A DNA stretch of 64,000 bases from Gordius sp. MW1 (Eukaryota; Nematomorpha; Gordioida; Gordea; Gordiidae): contig OZ038530.1 of assembly GCA_964036665.1 (NCBI GenBank), positions 930,001 to 994,000 on the forward strand, in the 5' to 3' direction. The translations under genes and the position numbers were made by a program. The notes under the pieces are model-generated. The model was not told the origin of the DNA. It made no database searches and saw nothing but the letters and a program-made list of their open reading frames with translations. Positions 53,007 through 64,000 of this stretch are shown piece after piece (position 1 is the stretch's first letter; each line of letters starts with the position of its first letter).

Positions 53007-56000
53007 GGGACGGACAACGGATGGACAACGGAAGGACATCAGACGGACAACGGACGGACAACGGAAGGACAACGGACGGACAACGGACGGACAACGGAAG
53101 GACAACGGAAGGACAACGGACGGACAACGGACGGACAACGGACGGACAACAAAAGGACATCAGACGGACAACGGAAGGACAACGGACGGACAACGGACGG
53201 ACAACGGGCGGACAACGGGCGGACAACGGAAGGACAACGGAAGGACAACGGGCGGACAACGGACGGACAACGGACGGACAACAAAAGGACATCAGACGGA
53301 CAACGGAAGGACAACGGACGGACAACGGACGGACAACGGGCGGACAATGGGCGGACAACAAAAGGACATCTGACGGACAACGGACGGACAACGGACGGAC
53401 AACGGGCGGACAAATGACGGACAACGGAAGGACAACGGAAGGACAACGGGCGGACAACGGACGGACAACGGACGGACAACGGAAGGACAACGGGCGGACA
53501 TCAGACGGACAACGAACGGACAACGAACGGACAACGAACGGACAACAAAAGGACATCAGACGGACAAGGGACGGACAAAGAACGGACAACGGACGGACAA
53601 CAAAAGGACATCAGACGGACAACGGACGGACAACGGAAGGACAACGGAAGGACAACGGGCGGACAACGGACGGACAACGGACGGACAACGGAAGGACAAC
53701 GGAAGGACAACGGGCCGACAACGGACGGACAACGGACGGACAACGGGCGGACAACGGACGGACAACGGAAGGACATCAGACGGACAACGGACGGACAACG
53801 GAAGGACAACAGAAGGACAACGGGCGGACAACGGACGGACAACGAACGGACAACGGACCGACAACAAAAGGACATCAGACGGACAACAAAAGGACATCAG
53901 ACGGACAACGGACGGACAACGGAAGGACAACGGACGGACAACGGAAGGACAACGGAAGGACAACGGGCGGACAACGAACGGACAACGGACGGACAACGGA
54001 AGGACATCAGAGGGACAACGGACGGACAACGGAAGGACAACGGACGGACAACGGAAGGACAACGGACGGACAACGGACGGACAACGGAAGGACAACGGAC
54101 GGACAACGGACGGACAACGGAAGGACATCAGACGGACAACGGACGGACAACGGAAGGACAACAAAAGGACATCAGACGGACAACGGACGGACAACAAAAG
54201 GACATCAGACGGACAACGGACGGACAAGGGACGGACAACGGACGGACAACGGAAGGACATCAGACGGACAACGGACGGACAACGGAAGGACATCAGACGG
54301 ACAAGGGACGGACAACGGATGGACAACGGAAGGACATCAGACGGACAACGGACGGACAACGGAAGGACAACGGACGGACAACGGACGGACAACGGAAGGA
54401 CAACGGAAGGACAACGGACGGACAACGGACGGACAACGGACGGACAACGGACGGACAACAAAAGGACATCAGACGGACAACGGAAGGACAACGGACGGAC
54501 AACGGACGGACAACGGACGGACAACGGGCGGACAACGGGCGGACAACGGAAGGACAACGGAAGGACAACGGGCGGACAACGGACGGACAACGGACGGACA
54601 ACAAAAGGACATCAGACGGACAACGGAAGGACAACGGACGGACAACGGACGGACAACGGGCGGACAATGGGCGGACAACAAAAGGACATCTGACGGACAA
54701 CGGACGGACAACGGACGGACAACGGGCGGACAAATGACGGACAACGGAAGGACAACAAAAGGACATCAGACGGACAACGGACGGACAACAAAAGGACATC
54801 AGACGGACAAGGGACGGACAACGGATGGACAACGGAAGGACATCAGACGGACAACGGACGGACAACGGAAGGACAACAAAAGGACATCAGACGGATAACG
54901 GACGGATACCAAAAGGACATCAGACGGACAACGGACGGACAACGGAAGGACAACGGAAGGACAACGGGCGGACAACGGAAGGACAACAAAAGGACATCAG
55001 ACGGACAACGGACGGACAACAAAAGGACATCAGACGGACAACGGACGGACAACGGAAGGACAACGGAAGGACAACGGGCGGACAACGGACGGACAACGGA
55101 CGGACAACGGGCGGACAACGAAAGGACAACGGACGGACAACGGACGGACAACGGACGGACAATGGGCGGACAACGGAAGGACAACGGACGGACAACGGAC
55201 GGACAACGGAAGGACAACGGAAGGACAACGGACGGACAACGGACGGACAACAAAAGGACATCAGACGGACAACGGAAGGACAACGGACGGACAACGGACG
55301 GACAACGGGCGGACAACGGAAGGACAACGGAAGGACAACGGAAGGACAACGGGCGGACAACGGACGGACAACGGACGGACAACAAAAGGACATCAGACGG
55401 ACAACGGAAGGACAACGGACGGACAACGGACGGACAACGGACGGACAATGGGCGGACAACAAAAGGACATCTGACGGACAACGGACGGACAACGGACGGA
55501 CAACGGGCGGACAAATGACGGACAACGGAAGGACAACAAAAGGACATCAGACGGACAACGGACGGACAACAAAAGGACATCAGACGGACAACGGAAGGAC
55601 ATCAGACGGACAAGGGACGGACAACGGATGGACAACGGAAGGACATCAGACGGACAACGGACGGACAACGGAAGGACAACAAAAGGACATCAGACGGACA
55701 ACGGACGGATACCAAAAGGACATCAGACGGACAACGGACGGACAACGGAAGGACAACGGAAGGACAACGGGCGGACAACGGAAGGACAACAAAAGGACAT
55801 CAGACGGACAACGGACGGACTACAAAAGGACATCAGACGGACAACGGACGGACAACGGAAGGACAACGGAAGGACAACGGGCGGACAACGGACGGACAAC
55901 GGACGGACAACGGGCGGACAACGAAAGGACAACGGACGGACAACGGACGGACAACGGACGGACAATGGGCGGACAACGGAAGGACAACGGGCGGACAACG

Positions 56001-56157
56001 GACGGACAACGGACGGACAACGGGCGGACAACGGACGGACAACGGGCGGACAACGAAAGGACAACGGACGGACAACGGACGGACAACGGACGGACAACGG
56101 ACGGACAACGGACGGACAACAGACGGACAACGGGCGGACAACGGACGGACAACGGAC

Positions 56158-56803
56158 GTAGCCAGCGGACGGCCAAAAAGTCATATTATCAACAGAATAC
56201 TCTCACGGATTCAAACTTGTTGCCTCCTGACGGACAACGGACGGTCCGTCGTCCCTCCGTTGTCCGTCCGTCCTCCCTCCGTCGTCTCTCCGTCGTCCGT
56301 CCGTCGTCCCTCCGTCGTCCGTCCGTCGTCCCTCCGTCGTCCCTCCGTCGTCCGTCCGTCGTCCCTCCGTCGTCCGTCCGTCGTCCCTCCGTCGTCCCTC
56401 CGTCGTCCCTCCGTGCTATGCAATTTATTAAATTTTTTTTATCAAAAAATATTTTTTTCGACCTCAAATTTTTTTCCATTTTTTTGTTCAACCATATAGG
56501 CCTCATGAAAATTTTTGATATCAGAAGTGAATTCCGTAAAAAAAATTTTTTTGATCAGAAAATATTTTTTCGACCTCAAAATTTTTTCAATTTTTTTGTA
56601 ACACCATATAGGCCTCATGAAAATTTTCGATATCAGAGGTGAATTCCGAAAAAAAAAATTTTTCGACTTGAAAATTTTTTAAATTTTTTTGTTCAACCAT
56701 ATAGGCTTCGTGAAAATTTCAGCGGACGGCTAAAAAGTCATATTATCAATGTTATTAACAAGAACAGAATACTCTCCGGGATTCAAACTTGTAGCCTCCT
56801 GAT
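56158..56803. repeat. composite module B10 (646 bp)
   Basis: This is the partner of B3 but has about 15 inverted units instead of 17, a copy-number change since duplication. It has three AT-rich repeats and both alpha boxes. Confidence 0.9.
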
Positions 56804-59800
56804 GGACAACGGACGGACAACGGAAGGACATCAGACGGACAAGGGACGGACAACGGACGGACAACGGAAGGACATCAGACGGACAACGGACGGACAACGG
56901 AAGGACATCAGATGGACAAGGGACGGACAACGGATGGACAACGGAAGGACATCAGACGGACAACGGACGGACAACGGAAGGACAACAAAAGGACATCAGA
57001 CGGACAACGGACGGACAACAAAAGGACATCAGACGGACAACGGACGGACAACGGAAGGACAACGGACGGACAACGGAAGGACAACGGAAGGACAACGGGC
57101 GGACAAAGAACGGACAACGAACGGACAACGGACGGACAACGGAAGGACAACGGACGGACAACGGAAGGACAACGGAAGGACAACGGGCGGACAACGGACG
57201 GACGACGGAAGGACAACGGGCGGACATCAGACGGACAACGGACGGACAACGGAAGGACAACAAAAGGACATCAGACGGACAACAAACGGACAACGAACGG
57301 ACAACGAACGGACAACGAACGGACAACGAACGGACAACGAACGGACAACGGACAGACAACAAAAGGACATCAGACGGACAACGGACGGACAACGAACGGA
57401 CAACGGACGGACAACGGACGGACAACGGACGGACAACAAAATGACATCAGACGGACAACGGACGGACAACGGAAGGACAACGGAAGGACAACGGAAGGAC
57501 AACGGAAGGACAACGGAAGGACAACGGACGGACAACGGACGGACAACGGACGGACAACGGAAGGACAACGGAAGGACAACGGGCGGACAACGAACGGACA
57601 ACAAACGGACAACGGACAGACAACAAAAGGACATCTGACGGACAACGGAAGGACAACGGACGGACAACGGACGGACAACGGAAGGACAACGGACGGACAT
57701 CAGACGGACAACGGAAGGACAACGGACGGACAACGGACGGACAACGGAAGGACAACGGAAGGACAACGAACGGACAACGAACGGACAACGGACAGACAAC
57801 AAAAGGACATCTGACGGACAACGGAAGGACAACGGACGGACAACGGAAGGACAACGGAAGGACAACGGGCGGACAACGGACGGACAACGGAAGGACAACG
57901 GGCGGACATCAGACGGACAACGAACGGACAACGAACGGACAACGAACGGACAACAAAAGGACATCAGACGGACAAGGGACGGACAAAGAACGGACAACGG
58001 ACGGACAACAAAAGGACATCAGACGGACAACGGACGGACAACGGAAGGACAACGGAAGGACAACGGGCGGACAACGGACGGACAACGGACGGACAACGGA
58101 AGGACAACGGAAGGACAACGGGCCGACAACGGACGGACAACGGACGGACAACGGGCGGACAACGGACGGACAACGGAAGGACATCAGACGGACAACGGAC
58201 GGACAACGGAAGGACAACAGAAGGACAACGGGCGGACAACGGACGGACAACGAACGGACAACGGACCGACAACAAAAGGACATCAGACGGACAACAAAAG
58301 GACATCAGACGGACAACGGACGGACAACGGAAGGACAACGGACGGACAACGGAAGGACAACGGAAGGACAACGGGCGGACAACGAACGGACAACGGACGG
58401 ACAACGGAAGGACATCAGAGGGACAACGGACGGACAACGGAAGGACAACGGACGGACAACGGAAGGACAACGGACGGACAACGGACGGACAACGGAAGGA
58501 CAACGGACGGACAACGGACGGACAACGGAAGGACATCAGACGGACAACGGACGGACAACGGAAGGACAACAAAAGGACATCAGACGGACAACGGACGGAC
58601 AACAAAAGGACATCAGACGGACAACGGACGGACAACGGAAGGACAACGGACGGACAACGGAAGGACAACGGGCGGACAACGGACGGACAACGGACGGACA
58701 ACGGAAGGACATCAGAGGGACAACGGACGGACAACGGAAGGACAACGGAAGGACATCAGACGGACAACGGACGGACAACGGAAGGACAACGGGCGGACAA
58801 CGGACGGACAACGGACGGACAACGGGCGGACAACGGACGGACAACAAAAGGACATCAGACGGACAACGGACGGACAACGAACGGACAACGGAAGGACAAC
58901 GGAAGGACAACGGACGGACAACGGACGGACAACGGAAGGACAACGGGCGGACAACGGACGGACAACGGACGGACAACGGACGGACAACGGAAGGACATCA
59001 GAGGGACAACGGACGGACAACGGAAGGACAACGGGCGGACAACGGACGGACAACGGACGGACAACGGAATGACATCAGACGGACAACTGACGGACTACGG
59101 AAGGACAACGGAAGGACAACGGGCGGACAACAGACGGACAACGGACGGACAACGGAAGGACATCAGACGGACAAGGGACGGACAACGGACGGACAACGGA
59201 AGGACATCAGACGGACAACGGACGGACAACGGAAGGACATCAGACGGACAAGGGACGGACAACGGATGGACAACGGAAGGACATCAGACGGACAACGGAC
59301 GGACAACGGAAGGACAACGGACGGACAACGGACGGACAACGGAAGGACAACGGAAGGACAACGGACGGACAACGGACGGACAACAAAAGGACATCAGACG
59401 GACAACGGAAGGACAACGGACGGACAACGGACGGACAACGGACGGACAACGGGCGGACAACGGGCGGACAACGGAAGGACAACGGAAGGACAACGGGCGG
59501 ACAACGGACGGACAACGGACGGACAACAAAAGGACATCAGACGGACAACGGAAGGACAACGGACGGACAACGGACGGACAACGGGCGGACAATGGGCGGA
59601 CAACAAAAGGACATCTGACGGACAACGGACGGACAACGGACGGACAACGGGCGGACAAATGACGGACAACGGAAGGACAACAAAAGGACATCAGACGGAC
59701 AACGGACGGACAACAAAAGGACATCAGACGGACAAGGGACGGACAACGGATGGACAACGGAAGGACATCAGACGGACAACGGACGGACAACGGAAGGACA

Positions 59801-61104
59801 ACAAAAGGACATCAGACGGACAACGGACGGATACCAAAAGGACATCAGACGGACAACGGACGGACAACGGAAGGACAACGGAAGGACAACGGGCGGACAA
59901 CGGAAGGACAACAAAAGGACATCAGACGGACAACGGACGGACAACAAAAGGACATCAGACGGACAACGGACGGACAACGGAAGGACAACGGAAGGACAAC
60001 GGGCGGACAACGGACGGACAACGGACGGACAACGGGCGGACAACGACCGGACAACGGACGAACAACGGACGGACAACGGACGGACAATGGGCGAACAACG
60101 GAAGGACAACGGACGGACAACGGACGGACAACGGAAGGACAACGGAAGGACAACGGACGGACAACGGACGGACAACAAAAGGACATCAGACGGACAACGG
60201 AAGGACAACGGACGGACAACGGACGGACAACGGACGGACAACGGGCGGACAACGGGCGGACAACGGAAGGACAACGGAAGGACAACGGGCGGACAACGGA
60301 CGGACAACGGACGGACAACAAAAGGACATCAGACGGACAACGGAAGGACAACGGACGGACAACGGACGGACAACGGACGGACAACGGGCGGACAATGGGC
60401 GGACAACAAAAGGACATCTGACGGACAACGGACGGACAACGGACGGACAACGGGCGGACAAATGACGGACAACGGAAGGACAACAAAAGGACATCAGACG
60501 GACAACGGACGGACAACAAAAGGACATCAGACGGACAACGGAAGGACATCAGACGGACAAGGGACGGACAACGGATGGACAACGGAAGGACATCAGACGG
60601 ACAACGGACGGACAACGGAAGGACAACAAAAGGACATCAGACGGACAACGGACGGATACCAAAAGGACATCAGACGGACAACGGACGGACAACGGAAGGA
60701 CAACGGAAGGACAACGGGCGGACAACGGAAGGACAACAAAAGGACATCAGACGGACAACGGACGGACAACAAAAGGACATCAGACGGACAACGGACGGAC
60801 AACGGAAGGACAACGGAAGGACAACGGGCGGACAACGGACGGACAACGGACGGACAACGGGCGGACAACGAAAGGACAACGGACGGACAACGGACGGACA
60901 ACGGACGGACAATGGGCGGACAACGGAAGGACAACGGGCGGACAACGGACGGACAACGGACGGACAACGGGCGGACAACGGACGGACAACGGACGGACAA
61001 CGGGCGGACAACGAAAGGACAACGGACGGACAACGGACGGACAACGGACGGACAACGGACGGACAACAGACGGACAACGGGCGGACAACGGACGGACAAC
61101 GGAC
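56804..61104 (+). repeat. 11-bp minisatellite array (4.3 kb) between B10 and B11
   Basis: This matches the array after B3 up to 57360 and then departs from it. It contains recurrent block copy 3 (57915-59251). The part near 59,700-61,100 resembles the array before B10, with GGATACCAAAA and GGACAAATGAC marker units and local changes such as GGACAACGACC and GAACAACGGAC. Confidence 0.97.
57915..59251 (+). repeat. 1.34-kb recurrent array block, copy 3
   Basis: This is displaced 6,245 bp from copy 2. The signature AACTGACGGACTACGG lies near 59086. At least one substitution (GGACAACAGAC near 59130) distinguishes it. Confidence 0.8.
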
Positions 61105-61750
61105 GTAGCCAGCGGACGGCCAAAAAGTCATATTATCAACAGAATACTCTCACGGATTCAAACTTGTTGCCTCCTGACGGACAACGGACGGTCCGTCGTC
61201 CCTCTGTTGTCCGTCCGTCCTCCCTCCGTCGTCTCTCCGTCGTCCGTCCGTCGTCCCTCCGTCGTCCGTCCGTCGTCCGTCCGTCGTCCGTCCGTCGTCC
61301 GTCCGTCGTCCCTCCGTCGTCCGTCCGTCGTCCCTCCGTCGTCCCTCCGTCGTCCCTCCGTGCTATGCAATTTATTAAATTTTTTTTATCAAAAAATATT
61401 TTTTTCGACCTCAAATTTTTTTCCATTTTTTTGTTCAACCATATAGGCCTCATGAAAATTTTTGATATCAGAAGTGAATTCCGTAAAAAAAATTTTTTTG
61501 ATCAGAAAATATTTTTTCGACCTCAAAATTTTTTCAATTTTTTTGTAACACCATATAGGCCTCATGAAAATTTTCGATATCAGAGGTGAATTCCGAAAAA
61601 AAAAATTTTTCGACTTGAAAATTTTTTAAATTTTTTTGTTCAACCATATAGGCTTCGTGAAAATTTCAGCGGACGGCTAAAAAGTCATATTATCAATGTT
61701 ATTAACAAGAACAGAATACTCTCCGGGATTCAAACTTGTAGCCTCCTGAT
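61105..61750. repeat. composite module B11 (646 bp)
   Basis: This is the same length as B10, but the order of CTCC- and GTCC-type inverted units differs (a run of GTCCGTCGTCC) and it begins CCCTCTGTTG. The inverted block therefore mutates independently of its length. Confidence 0.9.
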
Positions 61751-64000
61751 GGACAACGGACGGACAACGGAAGGACATCAGACGGACAAGGGACGGACAA
61801 CGGACGGACAACGGAAGGACATCAGACGGACAACGGACGGACAACGGAAGGACATCAGATGGACAAGGGACGGACAACGGATGGACAACGGAAGGACATC
61901 AGACGGACAACGGACGGACAACGGAAGGACAACAAAAGGACATCAGACGGACAACGGACGGACAACAAAAGGACATCAGACGGACAACGGACGGACAACG
62001 GAAGGACAACGAACGGACAACGAACGGACAACGAACGGACAACAAAAGGACATCAGACGGACAAGGGACGGACAAAGAACGGACAACGGACGGACAACAA
62101 AAGGACATCAGACGGACAACGGACGGACAACGGAAGGACAACGGAAGGACAACGGGCGGACAACGGACGGACAACGGACGGACAACGGAAGGACAACGGA
62201 AGGACAACGGGCCGACAACGGACGGACAACGGACGGACAACGGGCGGACAACGGACGGACAACGGAAGGACATCAGACGGACAACGGACGGACAACGGAA
62301 GGACAACAGAAGGACAACGGGCGGACAACGGACGGACAACGAACGGACAACGGACCGACAACAAAAGGACATCAGACGGACAACAAAAGGACATCAGACG
62401 GACAACGGACGGACAACGGAAGGACAACGGACGGACAACGGAAGGACAACGGAAGGACAACGGGCGGACAACGAACGGACAACGGACGGACAACGGAAGG
62501 ACATCAGAGGGACAACGGACGGACAACGGAAGGACAACGGACGGACAACGGAAGGACAACGGACGGACAACGGACGGACAACGGAAGGACAACGGACGGA
62601 CAACGGACGGACAACGGAAGGACATCAGACGGACAACGGACGGACAACGGAAGGACAACAAAAGGACATCAGACGGACAACGGACGGACAACAAAAGGAC
62701 ATCAGACGGACAACGGACGGACAACGGAAGGACAACGGACGGACAACGGAAGGACAACGGGCGGACAACGGACGGACAACGGACGGACAACGGAAGGACA
62801 TCAGAGGGACAACGGACGGACAACGGAAGGACAACGGAAGGACATCAGACGGACAACGGACGGACAACGGAAGGACAACGGGCGGACAACGGACGGACAA
62901 CGGACGGACAACGGGCGGACAACGGACGGACAACAAAAGGACATCAGACGGACAACGGACGGACAACGAACGGACAACGGAAGGACAACGGAAGGACAAC
63001 GGACGGACAACGGACGGACAACGGAAGGACAACGGGCGGACAACGGACGGACAACGGACGGACAACGGACGGACAACGGAAGGACATCAGAGGGACAACG
63101 GACGGACAACGGAAGGACAACGGGCGGACAACGGACGGACAACGGACGGACAACGGAATGACATCAGACGGACAACTGACGGACTACGGAAGGACAACGG
63201 AAGGACAACGGGCGGACAACGGACGGACAACGGACGGACAACGGAAGGACATCAGACGGACAAGGGACGGACAACGGACGGACAACGGAAGGACATCAGA
63301 CGGACAACGGACGGACAACGGAAGGACATCAGACGGACAACGGACGGACAACGGAAGGACAACGGAAGGACAACAAACGGACAACGGACGGACAACAAAA
63401 GGACATCAGACGGACAACGGAAGGACAACGGACGGACAACGGACGGACAACGGACGGACAACGGACGGACAACGGGCGGACAACGGGCGGACAACGGAAG
63501 GACAACGGAAGGACAACGGGCGGACAACGGACGGACAACGGACGGACAACAAAAGGACATCAGACGGACAACGGAAGGACAACGGACGGACAACGGACGG
63601 ACAACGGGCGGACAATGGGCGGACAACAAAAGGACATCTGACGGACAACGGACGGACAACGGACGGACAACGGGCGGACAAATGACGGACAACGGAAGGA
63701 CAACAAAAGGACATCAGACGGACAACGGACGGACAACAAAAGGACATCAGACGGACAAGGGCCGGACAACGGATGGACAACGGAAGGACATCAGACGGAC
63801 AACGGACGGACAACGGAAGGACAACAAAAGGACATCAGACGGACAACGGACGGATACCAAAAGGACATCAGACGGACAACGGACGGACAACGGAAGGACA
63901 ACGGAAGGACAACGGGCGGACAACGGAAGGACAACAAAAGGACATCAGACGGACAACGGACGGACAACAAAAGGACATCAGACGGACAACGGACGGACAA
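61751..64000 (+). repeat. 11-bp minisatellite array to the right window edge
   Basis: The first 270 bp are the standard right flank of B, followed by recurrent block copy 4 (62004-63340). It ends in the GGATACCAAAA-containing sequence also seen near 54900, 55708 and 60655, and continues beyond the window. Confidence 0.97.
62004..63340 (+). repeat. 1.34-kb recurrent array block, copy 4
   Basis: This is displaced 4,089 bp from copy 3 with B11 lying between them. The signature lies near 63175. It joins the B11 right flank directly. Confidence 0.8.

Larger units (their letters stand above)
47347..56157 (+). repeat. 11-bp minisatellite array (8.8 kb) between B9 and B10
   Basis: This is the longest uninterrupted array here, about 800 units. 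It is the partner of 7472-14170 plus a 2,101-bp tandem duplication and one further unit. It contains a stop-free frame of 1,790 codons (47455-52827), which is a property of the unit and not evidence of a gene. Confidence 0.97.
39876..57360 (+). repeat. segmental duplication, second copy (17.5 kb)
   Basis: This is the partner of 1-15395. It carries a 2,101-bp tandem duplication (47610-51811), one extra array unit near 53,450-53,500, and 22 bp fewer in the inverted block of B10. Together these exactly explain the 2,090-bp length difference. Very few substitutions separate the copies, for example ACAGGC for CCGGGC inside the right end of A7. Confidence 0.9.

Noticed and set aside
39876..57360. 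Pure assembly artefact (the same haplotype or allele joined twice)
   Set aside because: Not excluded, but not assumed. The copies differ by a 2,101-bp duplication, unit-count changes and substitutions, so they are not a verbatim duplicate; read depth is needed to decide between paralogues and alleles.
1..64000. Telomeric or simple subtelomeric repeat
   Set aside because: No TTAGGG-type or related telomere motif is present; the unit is GGACAACGGAC.

Overview
This is a eukaryotic, most likely invertebrate-animal, satellite-rich region. I see no functional protein-coding gene, no RNA gene and no prokaryotic feature anywhere in the 64 kb. The eukaryote call rests on three things: a hAT-type DNA transposon whose transposase remnant is apparently split by introns (a polypyrimidine tract and AG acceptor precede the last exon), kilobase-scale head-to-tail minisatellite, and nested segmental duplication. 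The species cannot be fixed from the sequence alone.

About 48.6 kb (roughly 76%, about 4,400 units) is one 11-bp minisatellite, consensus GGACAACGGAC. It runs in the same orientation along the whole window. Common variants are GGACAACGGAA, GGACAACGGGC, GGACAACGAAC, GGACAACAAAA, GGACATCAGAC, GGACAAGGGAC and GGACAATGGGC. The array is interrupted by only two kinds of unique-like sequence. Element A is a 1,427-1,429 bp non-autonomous hAT-like transposon with 15-bp terminal inverted repeats. It has six full copies (139, 3776, 30869, 36377, 40014 and 43651) and one truncated copy (27290). Module B (457-668 bp, 11 copies) is a conserved composite of a repeated flanking box (alpha), a short inverted 11-bp array, and two or three AT-rich direct repeats of about 100 bp.

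Layout: array / A1 / array / B1 / array / A2 / array / B2 / 6.7 kb array / B3 / 4.1 kb array / B4 / 7.8 kb array / truncated A3 / array / B5 / array / A4 / array / B6 / array / A5 / array / B7 / array / A6 / array / B8 / array / A7 / array / B9 / 8.8 kb array / B10 / 4.3 kb array / B11 / array to the window end. The simplest higher-order unit is A + 448 bp array + B + 1,170 bp array = 3,637 bp. It is seen at 139-3775, 36377-40013 and 40014-43650.

Above that level, positions 1-15395 are duplicated at 39876-57360 (initial offset 39,875 bp = 3,625 units). Inside the second copy is a 2,101-bp (191-unit) tandem duplication. A 1.34-kb array block recurs four times. All copies of A and B share the same flanking array variants. 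The simplest history is therefore one insertion of A and one origin of B, followed by amplification together with the array through in-register unequal exchange. The very long open reading frames across the arrays follow from a stop-free 11-bp unit and are not genes.
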